Source: Sthenelais limicola (taxonomy: Eukaryota; Annelida; Polychaeta; Phyllodocida; Sigalionidae). From it: DNA of 64,000 nt. Positions 1 to 12,100 of the stretch are shown here, in pieces. The stretch's first letter is position 1, and each line of letters opens with the position of its first letter. The stretch lies in NCBI GenBank assembly GCA_942159475.1, contig OW804102.1, positions 22,882,684 through 22,946,683 on the forward strand, given 5' to 3'. A model generated the notes under the pieces. The model saw nothing but the letters and a program-made list of their open reading frames with translations. It was not told the origin of the DNA and did no database searches. A program made the position numbers and the translations under genes.

Positions 1-22
1 ATTTTCTGGTGATTTCACCCAT
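1..22 (-). repeat. Family A element, terminal fragment
   Basis: The window opens inside the terminal inverted repeat of family A (attttctggtgatttcaccc), so the rest of this copy lies to the left. Confidence 0.5.
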
Positions 23-837
23 GTGCGTGTATTTCCATTTCTCTATTCAATTTAAATAACATATATAATACCTGTATACCTTTCCTTAAAGCGCTGGAAC
101 CCTGAATGAAATATGTTCGATCAAAAGCCCTAATTTAAATGTTTAACGGTTCTTAACATCGTATATGTTGCTGTATTACCCTGATTATAATCATGTGAAT
201 GCTACGATGCATTCACTACGGTACATTGGTAGTATTTCTTCATTTTTTTCACCAACCTTTTTATTTACAAATTCTGCCATACGGGCTCCTACAATGATAA
301 ACCTTTTATGCAATATGGTTTCCATGTATGGTGAAAAAGGAGAAGCATGCCTCTAGAGTTCGTGTTTTCTTTGAATTATACATTCAAGGAAAACATACCA
401 TCTAAACCTTGCTTAGCGATGTGAAAACACATATTTTTCACATTGGTTGTATTCTATCAAATGTATTCCATAAGCCGAACTTATAGATATACCATTCCAA
501 TATTACAGCATTGCTATTATAATTTAATTGTAAAATTCAAATTTAATTCGATAAAATTCAATGTTAAATGTTGATGAAGGTTTGAACTTTGTGTCTGCGC
601 GAAACATTATTTTACTCAATGGATCCGCGGAAGTATACATTTGTGCATGAATTATTGGTGCAAGTATAAGTAAACAATGACATGTAAAACCTTTGTCGTC
701 ATGTTTATTCACATGTTCTAGAAAATAATCCACAAAGTTCCCACCCTCTTGTCAATCAACATACATTACTGCACTGGGGATGTTAGCAAACCTTTTTTAA
801 TCACTCACAAATATTTGACTTTGCTTTCACGCACCTG

Positions 838-870
838 GTACCAGCGAGAATAATATTCTCGTTGCTGGTA
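838..870. repeat. Short hairpin
   Basis: gtaccagcgagaat and attctcgttgctggtac face each other across a 3-nt loop. It lies just left of a family A copy. Confidence 0.6.
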
Positions 871-887
871 CAAAGAGAGTACATGGC

Positions 888-1121
888 GTGGGTCAGGTCG
901 TCAGAAGATGTACAATCGGCAGCTCTGCACATTCAGTAAATTCTGTAAAATTAGGCTGTAAAATTATAAATACTAGTTCGTACTGGGATATATTTGGTAT
1001 TGGATCAAAGGTTCTCTTCGGTTATGTTGAACTGTATTTTAGTCTGATTGTTGTCTTAAATTGAGGTCACTCGCGAGGATTAGTGAGGGTGAATTGTACA
1101 TTTTGTGACTACTTCGCCCAT
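888..1121 (-). repeat. Family A inverted-repeat element (MITE-like)
   Basis: Starts GTGGGTCAGGTCGTCAGAAG and ends in its approximate reverse complement (gtacattttgtgac...gcccat). Opposite orientation to most other copies; the internal sequence matches 26100-26324. Confidence 0.75.
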
Positions 1122-1272
1122 TGTACTCCCTGAGAAATATTACAGGTACTAAATGGGGCACGGTGTGGCGCCGTGGTCGTGATATTCTTGGCCTCATGAA
1201 AGATACTGCAAGGACAAGCGGGTTTAACTACTTCATTCATTGCCCAGAAGGGTCCTGCATGGATTATAACAA

Positions 1273-1400
1273 CCTTAGGCAGAGACTAAACGAATTAATA
1301 ACCTCCATTTCGGTGCACCACCTGCCCCTCACTGAGGATTTAAGGACCAACAGCATATCAGTAGGCCCGAAATCGAGGTTATGTAGTGTCTGCTATTTAT
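1273..1400. repeat. Family C dispersed repeat fragment
   Basis: Shares ttaggcagagactaaacg, attaataacctccatttc and caggcccgaaat-type blocks with 6003-6075 and 34523-34690. Confidence 0.45.
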
Positions 1401-2020
1401 AATTAAGACTCGGCGAAACGACAGAAATACCAACACAAAACGCAGATCTTCCAGTCCTTGTAGCTTATCTGTTTAATGCTTATAGTAAATGATGATCACC
1501 CAGACGGTTAGCCTGCAACCGACCTCACATTGAAGAGGGTGTAAACTATAAGAACCATGAGATACAATATATAAAAGGGTGTGTACAACAGTAAGACAAG
1601 CATAGGCATAACATTAAAAAATATATGATATAAAACCAAGGTAGCGACATCTACTGATAACCAAAGGCGAGGAGTCGGCAAACTGGCTAGCGGTGCCGAA
1701 CTAGAGTGGGGGTAACCGCTCTGCCTCGGCACCACAATGCACAGCCTTTCAGTTATTAAGTTATTAATTTGTTAAGTCTCTGTCTAAGACCCTGCCCACA
1801 CACAGCCGATTTGCCCCCCGATTGTCCCCCGATTTGGGTCTTCCAGTGAATCCAAGGATTTCATTTTCAATCCTGGTTTATGTTACTTCAAAAACTGTAT
1901 ATAATATTACTCTACTGAACAATCTTTTTAATATATCTGATAAAAAAGAAATTTAAATATTCCTTCGTTTTGTGGTTATGACGGATTAATTACGATGCGT
2001 GTATCATTCTATGAATGCTT
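1401..2020. other. Non-coding, no feature seen
   Basis: Mixed sequence without a convincing frame. A 75-codon minus-strand frame at 1508-1735 has no recognisable motif. Confidence 0.4.
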
Positions 2021-2388
2021 ATGGGTCAGATCGTCAGAAAATGTACAATTTGTAAAAAGAAAAAAGAAAAAAAATACAAGGTAACGTGTTTCTATACCCC
2101 ACCTAGTTGGGATCCACCTCCTCCTACTCTCCGCTGGGTGACCTCCCAGCATTGGCCCTTGTAAATGTATTTAACTTTGTGAAACATGAATTTATAAGAA
2201 TAAAGAATTACTTCAAGAATTCCCCTTTGCCAATTCTCTCAAATCACCCCACTTTAAGACCAAAATGAGGTTCAAAATGATGACCAGATCTGTCGAATCA
2301 AGGCAATAATACCAAATATACAAGGTATGCCAAGTATAATGTTATTACTTATCCGCCTAATCAATTAAACAGGATGTGATAAATGTAA
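2021..2388 (+). repeat. Family A element interrupted by an insertion
   Basis: The left end (atgggtcagatcgtcagaaa, 2021-2059) and the remaining body (from about 2219, through accaaatata, to about 2388) match other copies. They are separated by about 160 bp of foreign sequence starting in an A-rich run and ending aagaataaagaattacttc. Confidence 0.65.
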
Positions 2389-2445
2389 ATAGCACCTTGT
2401 CCTGAATAAAATACATTTCAAATCAAATCAAAATCAAATGCAGGG
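2388..2445 (+). repeat. Retroelement-type tail with (AAATC)n
   Basis: Ends aataaaatacatttc followed by repeated aaatc units, as found at the 3' end of some LINEs and SINEs. A similar tail lies near 41200. Confidence 0.4.
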
Positions 2446-2733
2446 ACGCCGATTGTATATTATCTCACGAACGAACTGCCTTTCTCTTTTCTTTTTGTTT
2501 TATTTTAAGGAACGGACTCCTAGTGCCATTAAACCTACCAAGCAATAAGTCACATAATCTGCGTATGAAAACTGTTTATTTCCAGTGTATAATAATCGAA
2601 AAAATAATAAAGAGATAGAAATGATAAGCTGTTGTTAGCTCCATACCAGATGGAAGCTTTTTTATTTTTTGGAAGCTTTACATTTTGTGAGAAAATGACA
2701 CCAGGACTATTCACTCCATGGAGAAATAACTAT

Positions 2734-2977
2734 ATATGGGTCAGATCTTCAGAAAATGCACAATTGGCCTTCACCAATCCTCTCAAATAACCCATATGTA
2801 AGACAAAAATCAGGTTCAAAATACAGTTCAACATAAGCAGACAGATTTATTGAATGAATACAATACAGAATAAACTCAGATATGCCTAGTATTCATCAAT
2901 TTTCTCTCTAATTTAGCAGAATTTGATAGATGTGTAGAACTGTAGATTGTGCATTTTGTAAAACTCTGATCCATATA
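2734..2977 (+). repeat. Family A inverted-repeat element, full length
   Basis: Runs from tatatgggtcagatcttcag to ttttgtaaaactctgatccatata. It contains the family core (caccaatcctctcaaataa, actcagatatgcctagtatt, tttagcagaatttgat). Confidence 0.8.
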
Positions 2978-3318
2978 CACAGAACATATTATCAGTGTGT
3001 GTGTCTTCAATATTTGCGCTATATGGCTGAGGTAGAATTTAAAGGGAAGTCACAATAATCAGTTTTTCCTCAAACATATTCTATTTCAGACCTTTTTAAG
3101 GCGACCACGTGTGGAAACTTGCAAAGACTGAGTTTAATAAACCACTCTTTGAGAAGCCGGATTAATTTTCTTTTCGTATATAATATTACACCCGGTATAG
3201 CACTGGGATAATCCCGTAAGGAATTTTAAATTGGATTTTTTAATATATCTGTCCACAGGTTGAGTTAACGAGAACATGACAGCTTTCAATATACGAAAAC
3301 GTGGGAGGATATTTACAT

Positions 3319-3552
3319 ATATACGAATGAGTCGTCAGAAAATCTACAATTTGTCTATACCCATCCTCTCAAATTTCCCAAATTTAAACAAACCTTATGA
3401 AAAATAAATGTTGAAAATACAGTGGAGATTAACCGAACAGATCTTTTTAGTCAATTCAATACCAAATATACTCAGATATAGCTAGAATATATCATTGAGA
3501 GTTTGCATAGCAACCGGCCAACATGTCAATTTTCTGACAATCTGACCGATGT
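3319..3552 (+). repeat. Family A inverted-repeat element, full length
   Basis: Runs from gagtcgtcagaaaatctacaa to attttctgacaatctgaccg. Internally diverged, with a substituted block near 3505-3525. Confidence 0.8.
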
Positions 3553-5175
3553 AAGCGTTATGATACCACTTATTCATGAGTGTTTATGCAAGGCTATATG
3601 ATCACACTGTGGTTTGTGAGAACCTCTAAATATTAATAATGTAATATAACTAATGTACAGTAAAACCAATATATATTTGCGACCTTCACTCCAATCCGAA
3701 CACCTCAGCATTGGCGAGAAGGGGCCGAACTATATATATATATATTTACTGGACATTTTATTACATTCCCTCTAAAGAGTATGCTCCACCAATCGGTTTT
3801 TGCCTTATCCTCTGATCGGTTTATAAAAATATATCAGGGGTAAAATGATTCAATTTGCACATTTGGGACTATAGGATAGTCACCTGCATCCATCTGCCTA
3901 ATTAGTTTATCAGTTTTGTTTTCGACTTGTGAAACAGCGAGAATCCGTATTACATAGTCTTTCCTTTATCATCTATGACCGTTTCCAGGGGAGACAGTTA
4001 CATGAATGTGCTTCAATGTCTTTTGTTCTATGACAGTTTCCTAGGGAAACGTGGCAGGGGGCGGCGGGTTGCGGGGAGGGGGGGCAAATAAAGTGAGTGT
4101 TAGGCTAACATTCGAATTCCCTTCTCTGATCCTTAATCCATGTATGTCTGACATTCGCCCTATCTAATTGTCCCCCTCCCCCACATTCCTGCTCCCTCCC
4201 TCACTTTCTCCTGCACCCTTGAATGTGAACTACCGTAGTGGCCCGTTCAAAGGTGTTAAAAGAGTGATCTGATTTATTACAAGCAGGGATGCTCCGCCCC
4301 CTGCTAAAAACGATGAAGACAAGGGAGAAAGCTGATTGGTGGAACTCACCCTTACTCCAACTTTATTCAATTCAGACACTGCGCCAGTGTGTCAGGGATG
4401 TCTGCAATAGAGGCTTTCTCTTCTAAGCAAGACAAGAAATATGTACTAGTGTATACAGTGTATAAAATAAACAATCTTTGTGCTCTATATTGCACTCTAT
4501 GTCCCTGCAGTTTCAGGTAACCTGCCCTGGAATTATCACATATCATTATCAATAGTATTATTATCATTATTCTTTTGGGTATATTATTATTTATTAATAT
4601 TGTCATAGGTAGATATGACTATGAGGTATTGAGAATATGAATTGAAAATTTCTGCACCCTATATACCAGATTTTTTTAATCTGGTGAAGCACATTTTGGC
4701 TTATTTGCTCATAGCAGCGAGGTAGATATAAGGGACTTGTATCGAACCGTTGAACCCTATTAATGGTTTGTGCTGATGTGTTAGCATGTCAGATAACAGT
4801 TATGAATACATTCTTTAAGAATCATTGTTTTGTAATGAATGAGCTGGGGATATACATGTTAATGAGAATAGATTACCGTCTCATCTCATCCCCACAATTA
4901 TTGAGATAATTCAAATGATATTTTATTATATGTGCATTCCTCTTGAGAGGAGTAATAAGTGGGGTGGAATACAAATATTTTAACCATAGGCACACAATAA
5001 AAAGGTGTATTTGTCTAAAAATAGCTCTAACATTACCTCCACAGTTTGTTGATGTGCTTCGCAGAGATTCAAAGGCACTTGTTAAATCAGTATAGTAGCT
5101 AACGCCAAATTCAGGACCTGGATCGAGCTTTTGATAAGCAAGGGTTATCAACATGACTGAGTGGACCGACCAGCC
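3553..5175. other. Non-coding spacer
   Basis: Contains a TA run near 3732-3745, a G-rich run at 4060-4085 and C-rich tracts at 4170-4200. No coding frame is supported. Confidence 0.5.
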
Positions 5176-5547
5176 TAACCACAACTATGTGTGGCATCAG
5201 TGAGGCCTCCGACAATGTATAGTCCAGGCAATCTAAGCCCTCACACACACATCAAAATAGCAAAAAACCCATGTACAGTTTAGCTTCTAGAGCCCTATTC
5301 TCTGAAACCTGAGCAATTTGTGGTGAAGTGAAAATTAATTTATATGCATTGGGTCGTTCAGAGGGTCGGGGAGAATGGAGATCGGTATCACTGCTTTGGG
5401 GATGAAGCTAGGACTGAAATTGTTTATTTCATAGTTCTTTGTACCGTCCTGGCTTTAGCCCTACATTTTGATGTGTGTGTGAGGGCTTAGATTGCCAGGA
5501 CTATACATCGTCAGAGGCCTCACTGACGCCACACATATTTGTGGTTA
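5176..5547. mobile_element. Foldback element with ~80-bp terminal inverted repeats
   Basis: The left arm (TAACCACAA... cctccgacaatgtatagtcc ... cacacacacatcaaaat) is repeated in reverse complement from about 5465 to TTGTGGTTA at 5547, with few mismatches. The ~210-bp centre has no frame. No transposase is visible, so any mobility would be non-autonomous. Confidence 0.75.
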
Positions 5548-5890
5548 AAATCAGCGATATAATACACATGAATGTGAACTAGGACTAAGATCATCAACGG
5601 GACTCCATTATCTATTGCATATATGCTCATAGTGCATGTGATGTATTGTGCAAGCAGTGCAATTATTGTGTGTTTACATTGAATTTTTATTATTATTGGC
5701 CACTTTAACTTTTAGATATTTTAGGGGAATTAGAATAAAAGAGAAATATTTTGTATATATGTCGATGTTTCTATATATTGCTAGCAAGGGATTAGTTACC
5801 AACATGGAGGGTCTGATTCACTTCTGCACTGTTATAACACAGTCCCTCGGTGATATATATATTTAGAGGGACATGATTGGGTTTTTTTGT

Positions 5891-5896
5891 TTTATT
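5891..5896 (-). promoter_or_regulatory. Possible poly(A) signal of CTBS
   Basis: AATAAA read on the minus strand, about 290 nt after the chitobiase stop codon. It is the first such hexamer I found downstream. Such hexamers are frequent by chance in AT-rich DNA, so this is only a candidate. Confidence 0.25.
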
Positions 5897-6002
5897 TAAT
5901 TGGTAAGATAAGTTATATAAATATAGCCTGCTTTCTGAAACACTACCCTAGCATTGAAACACCACTGCTGCCTATGTTACACCTACCTCGAACAGTCCAG
6001 GG

Positions 6003-6075
6003 GGTATAATCGCCTTAGACAGAGACTAAAAGGATTAATAACCTCCATTTCTGGCATGATGGTACCCTAATGTTG
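6003..6075. repeat. Family C dispersed repeat fragment
   Basis: Contains cgccttagacagagactaaaa and gattaataacctccatttct, shared with 1273-1400. It ends about 110 bp past the CTBS stop, within the likely 3' UTR or flank. Confidence 0.45.
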
Positions 6076-6183
6076 CATAAGGCTTTGCCATGAGATTATG
6101 CACCATAAATACACCATGCAGACAATCAGATCTCTCAGTCATTAATCCTTAGCTCTTGTCATATAATCACAGCAATATTATCA

Positions 6184-9100
6184 TTAAGGTGCATATTTGA
6201 AGTCAGCATTCACAGGAGGTAGAGCACCCCACATTTGTTTCTGCTGCTTACGCCCCTCTTCGGTGTCGGTATAGAGAATGTGGTCAGCATGCCACATTCC
6301 TATCCCCCGCAACTTGTTCTCTACTGCCCACTTATACTTCATCTCCAGGCTCGTCAGGTTGTCACACCAAATCTGTCTTGTCATCTTTGTCCCTGCATCC
6401 TGAAGTAGATTGAATTGATCTGATTCTGTTTTAAAATTGTATTCAGTAGCAAGCTGCATTCTCAGCTATAATGACACCAAGAACAGGCATCTTTGGCATT
6501 TGGGGGTTAGAATTCGAAAGAATGTTCCATGTACTAACTGGTTTTTAGTAATGAAAAAAAAAGAGAAAAGGTGTTTTGATTAGTAATGGTGAATGTCTTA
6601 TTTGTATATGGGTTATGATTATTAGTATTAGAAAATATGTGTATTGTCTTTAACCTAAATGAAACTTGTAATCTGAAAATAGAGTCTTGCATGTTTTTGC
6701 CAAGTCTCAATTTTGAAAATGATAAACAGAAGTTAAAGCTGCAGTCTCTGTTAACATAGGTAAAAAACAAATCATTTTCTATATTTTCTTCCATTCTTTT
6801 CCAACCCATCTAAAAGTCATTTGACCGGAGTTTTGGATTATTCTCTCTGGTTGGTTTTGCTACAGTGCTTCAGAAACGTACTTATATGTATTTGGAGGAC
6901 CGGCCCGAATCCTTTCCTATGACTTCACTTACTATCGCTCACCGTCGGCTGTTTTTACTCAACCGATTCTACTTCAAATTCTTGTATAAACATATATTCC
7001 AGCAGCAGAATATTTCTGTATTCAGTCCTATATATATAGTCATAATATGAGGAAATTTGGTAAGATTGTTTTTGTTATAATAGCTGAGTATGCAGCTTTA
7101 TATATGCAATGTTAACTGAATAAAAATCTATTGTAAAGAACAGTGAAACCTCCTTCAAACTAGTCATCCATCTTAACAATTCATCTTAATAACTTATTTC
7201 TCCCATCCATAATCACTTAATGTATTTCAAGCACTTATTAGCAGCCTGCTGGTATGTGCTTTAAATAAATATTTTACACTAATAAAAGCGCTATTGGGGT
7301 CTTTAGAACTTGACTTACAATGTAGTTGAAGTAGGGGGACTGAGAGGCGATATCCCAAAAGACCTGAGATGTGGCATTCCTTATGAACTTGTTGTATACA
7401 TCCCTGTAACTGACCTGGTGCCCTTCATTTCCATGTAGCTTGCATTTCCTACCCTGAAAATACAGGGCAAACATTAGGCTAACGAATTTCTAACAAATAT
7501 TATTTTCTCGGAGTCAGATACATAGATTTATTTAGCTGTTACTGTAATACAAAAACTGTTACAAAGTAGCAGAAATAAGACTGTCAAACCAGGATCCCTG
7601 TCATTTAATTTGTAACGAATGTTTTTGTTTGGAATAATTGTACATGTATATTATTTGTTTATTTTTCTTTTACTGGTATTTGTGGACGTAGGATAATTTA
7701 TATTAGTTACCAGACCATTAACTTTTTACTCTTTTGCAGTTGTACTTTTGTTGGTCAAAATTGATTATGGATCATGCGTAAAAAAGATATCCTAATTTAG
7801 TTTAGACATAGATATATCACTACTATGATAGAAACATGGGTTAATTAGAAATAAGACCTAGACAAATTAGTCAGCTTCTATCCTATTACCTTTTAATCTC
7901 CCTGCCCTTCCTTCTCTATCCCCAATATCATTCTACACCTTTCCTATTATATCTTAATTTTATGCAAAAAAAACCCAGAAATTATTCTTATTAGACTGTT
8001 AAATTGACAAGCATAAATTGTCTAATTTGTGAGTTAAAGTTGTCTCATTCGGCCACACATTCGTCGCGCCCCTACCAGCCAGAAGGCTACCTACACTTTC
8101 TTACCGCCACAACGCTCGCGGATTTCTTATCATTCCCAAGTCCAAAGGTACAGGTGAGGTCCAGGTCTGACCGTTATCTCAAAGTCGATCACATGGGAAG
8201 GGAGGGGAGGGGCTGACCACCAGGTCAGGGGAGGGGGGGAATACTGATTAAAGAGGGGGAGGGAGAGGGGAGGGGAGATAACCCCGTGACCTGGTCACCA
8301 CCCAAAGAGATTGGTCAGAGTGGCAGTGGCCACTCTGAGCCTCGTTTTAATATTTTGTCTGTCATTGTTATCCTGTGGCTGATTGGATCTCTAATCTAAC
8401 CTGTCAATTAATTGGTCCAATGAGACCTAAGCCAATCAGCGCAGGCCCAGTGTATTCGTTCTAATCTGTCTAGTATAAGAATAAACATCAGAGTTAGTTC
8501 GACCTCTTCTAAGGACCCTACTGATTTGAAGCATACATCTCTGTGTGTTGCGTTGATTAATTTCTCACCCAACTACTGACCCTGAATTATTACGAAGAAT
8601 GGCCCGCATTTCTTCATTGGCGACCATGATTAGGGGCTAGTTAGTTGGTCAGATCAGTATCCGACCTTAAAAGCAAGCAAAAGGAGTCAGGTGAGTGTGC
8701 CTTTTTCAAAACTGCCATTATATTTATGGGTGTTGTGTTTTTGGGACTCTGAGCTGGGCTTTTATTGGAAGGTGCATTAGCTGACAAAAATCACACAAGT
8801 ATTATCTTGCTATATCCTGTAGAGATAATATTTTAGACATGCCACCAGCGGAAAGAATCGAGTATGTGGAAGAGTTCCCACAATACCTCGAAGCTGAGGA
8901 TATTTTCCTAGAGGAGATATTCAATGGTGGTTATCCACCGATCGCAGAACCAGAGTATTGGAACGACTGCGTAGGCTATTTTGTCTGTCATTGTTATCCT
9001 GTGGCTGATTGGATCTCTAATCTAACCTGTTGATTAATTGGTCCAACGAGACCTAAGCCAATCAGCGCAGGCCCAGTGTATTCGTTCTAATCTGTCTAGT

Positions 9101-12100
9101 ATAAGAATAAACATCAGAGTTAGTTCGACCTCTTCTAAGGATCCTACTGATTTGAAGCATACATCTCTGTGTGTTGCGTTGATTAATTTCTCGCCCAACT
9201 ACTGACCCTGAATTATTACGAAGAATGGCCCGCATTTCTTCAAGACTACTGAATGACTACATACATAAACCTAATCAGGTGCTAATGAACATGCGCAAAC
9301 AGTTGATAAAGGAAAAGAAGATTTTTGTCCTGACCCATCAACATGTTTACTTTTATACCCTCACCATTTCCTATAGGGTATTGTGTTCTGGATTAACAAG
9401 GCTGCATGAAATGAAACTCAGCATTCTTACCCAAAGCATTTCTGCACAAGGATAGTCATACCCATACCAGCTGACTCCAAGCACAAGCTTGTTGTATGGT
9501 ATACCAAGATTATGGTACTCTGCCACACCTATAAAAGAAGGATAGAATAAACAAACTAAACAGTTATGAATAGGCGAGGAAAATTATATTAGTTTTACAT
9601 GTAACATTTTAACATCTTCATGCACAAATCATTAAAGAATACTGAAGGTAGTACTTAGGAGGCTAGAGAGACTTTTATACTTCGATTCAAGGAGCTTTTT
9701 GTCCAAATGTGTCATTACCCCTCAATTCCAAACAAGGAAAATGGAGTAAGAGATTATTTTCGTTCTCCTTTAGATACTCAGATCAGCAAAGGACTAATAT
9801 TCAAAAATAGCATTCCTATTTCAATCTATAGTAATCTGCTTCGGAAAAGATTGTAGGGAAATTGCAGTAAATATTCTTATCTACATTGGACTATTACTTA
9901 TGTATAATTTGTAATCGATAGGTGAATATATACCGTATATATGTATCTCTATGACGTTTTTTGAAATTTTGTATCAGGATGAGCTGAGAATAGTGTCCAA
10001 TGGATGTAATGCTTTACTGAATAAACATTCTAGTATCATGTATTATTATGATACATAACTACTCACCAAATTTGGCAATATGGTAACCAGAATTGGCCCC
10101 CGTTAGCCTGGGACCCATGATGTCATAAGACATAATGAGGAAAAATTCGCTTGTGTTAGCTATGTGTGCCCAGTCATAGTGACGTAATCCAAACCGGTGT
10201 GGAGGGCCATCAAATGTTACCTAGGAGATAGGCATTGACAGAATTTTTATTCAGGAAACATTGGTCAGCATAATTGTCATAAAATGCATTCTAATATACA
10301 GTAAATTCCCGCATAGGTGACCACCATCGGGACTAAAGAATTTGTATTCAATATCTTTATTCAGCTACTACATTATGTATAAAGTAAATATTTTCAGTAA
10401 GTGCTGATGGATTTTAACAAATATTCTTCACAATTAAATCTTATTAATCATGACATTGTAAGAAAATCAATAATCGCACATCAATATAATACATATAGTG
10501 GGTAAATACATCAGGAATTATAAACTATCACCAGCTCAGTGTCTAAATCATGACAGTCCTGATATTTTAGCTATTCCCTATTATAAACGAAAAATTACAG
10601 ACATTCCTAATTCCCATAATCAATCACATATACACTATCAAGCTCAAGCGCTCAAGGGTCAATGAGTCCATGATCAATCAATCAAACGATCAGTTACTAC
10701 CTATACATAGTCGTATAAGTTAACGAAAAACAAGAGGGTCTTGCAGAGACTAAATTTCTTCAGTTTCTACAAATAATTTTACACACAAACCCTTCACTTG
10801 GTTCGCGAAAGAATGTTTTGGCTGCTTAGTGGAATGGCAACCTTACCAGGTATTTTATCAGGTTAAATCTCTTTTGGGGACTGAGACAAACTCGTCTCAA
10901 TTACAGGTTGGTAGAATTACCAAGATATTGTTATGTGTGACACTACTGTAGTTAGTTTGTTTAAGGGGCTTCTCCACTATATGGTGCGAGGGAAATGCGA
11001 TTGCTCGCAAGCGACTAGATAGTAGTATTTGCTGTTAATGAACAATCAGGCTGTTAACTTTACCTGAGGAAAGCCTTTGAGTGACCTCTTGAACTCCCTG
11101 TTGAGTAGAGTGACTAGCTTATTGAGCCCCTCTCTCAGATCTGTCTGGTTCTTGTGAATAAGTCCCTCAAAGTCAAGGTTGATGCCATCAAAAAAGTGAT
11201 CCTGAGCATATGTAACCATTTTTTGCACCCAGTATTTCCTGTAGGATGGATCTGTCAACTTGTCTATTGGGTAGTCAGCTGTAATGTATTTTTTATTTGC
11301 ATTTATCTAAAGGGATGTTATGATTATTACCATTTACCAGTTTAGTAAGACAGAACTCAAACTGTAAGGTTAGGTGATACTTATTCTAAAAATCTTAGCA
11401 TAAATTGTGGGGTCCCCCAGGGTTCCATATTAGGGCCAATAATTTATTTGATTTTCTCAAATGACATTAAAAAACTAGACCTTTCATGTAAATTTATACT
11501 CTATGCAGATGACACTGTTCTGTATGCAACTGGGGAAAATACCAAAGATATTGAAAAATGTATGAATTCCGACCTAAATAAATTCTTCGAATGGTCAGCC
11601 TCGAATAAAATTTTGATCAATGCAAATAATACAAAATCAGTACTCTTTGGAGAGAAGAAAAAGAAAAATACCCCCCTATCTCTAATGATAAATAACACCA
11701 ATATCGAATGTGTTAAACATTATACCTATCTAGGAGTAGCAATCGACAATAAACTCAACTTTCAAGAACAAAGTAACATATTAATTAAATCATTGAATTA
11801 TAGGATTTATCAATTAGCAATAATACGTCCAAATTTAAGCAAAAAAAGTGCGCTCCTCCTAGTAAAGGCCAATATCCTATCCAATATAGACTATAGTGCC
11901 CCTTACATTACTAGATGTAGTAAAAAAAACAATGTCAATCATCCAGAAATTGCAAAATAAAGCTTTAATGATAGCCCTCAGATGTCCACAAATGACTCCC
12001 ACCATTGATATACATAGACAAACGAGAACCATGACTCTTGATCATCGTATAGGTTTCCTTCTCTCCAAATTGGGCTATACTGCTGTTTCTAAATTAAGAA

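Larger units (their letters stand above)
7997..9242 (+). mobile_element. LTR retrotransposon with large internal deletion
   Basis: Two direct copies of a 266-bp segment (8351-8616 and 8977-9242) differ at about five positions, and both end TTCA. The 5' copy is followed at once by TTGGCGACCATGA, which looks like a primer-binding site. The short direct repeat AGAC occurs at 7993-7996, just before TGTTAAATTG, and at 9243-9246, just after the 3' copy. I infer a complete 5' LTR of 620 bp (7997-8616) and a 3' LTR that lost its first ~354 bp in a deletion that also removed nearly all of the interior. It lies in CTBS intron 5, antisense to the gene. Superfamily (Ty3-like or other) cannot be decided. 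Confidence 0.75.

Noticed and set aside
8004..8216. 70-codon plus-strand frame
   Set aside because: It lies inside the inferred 5' LTR and shows no motif.
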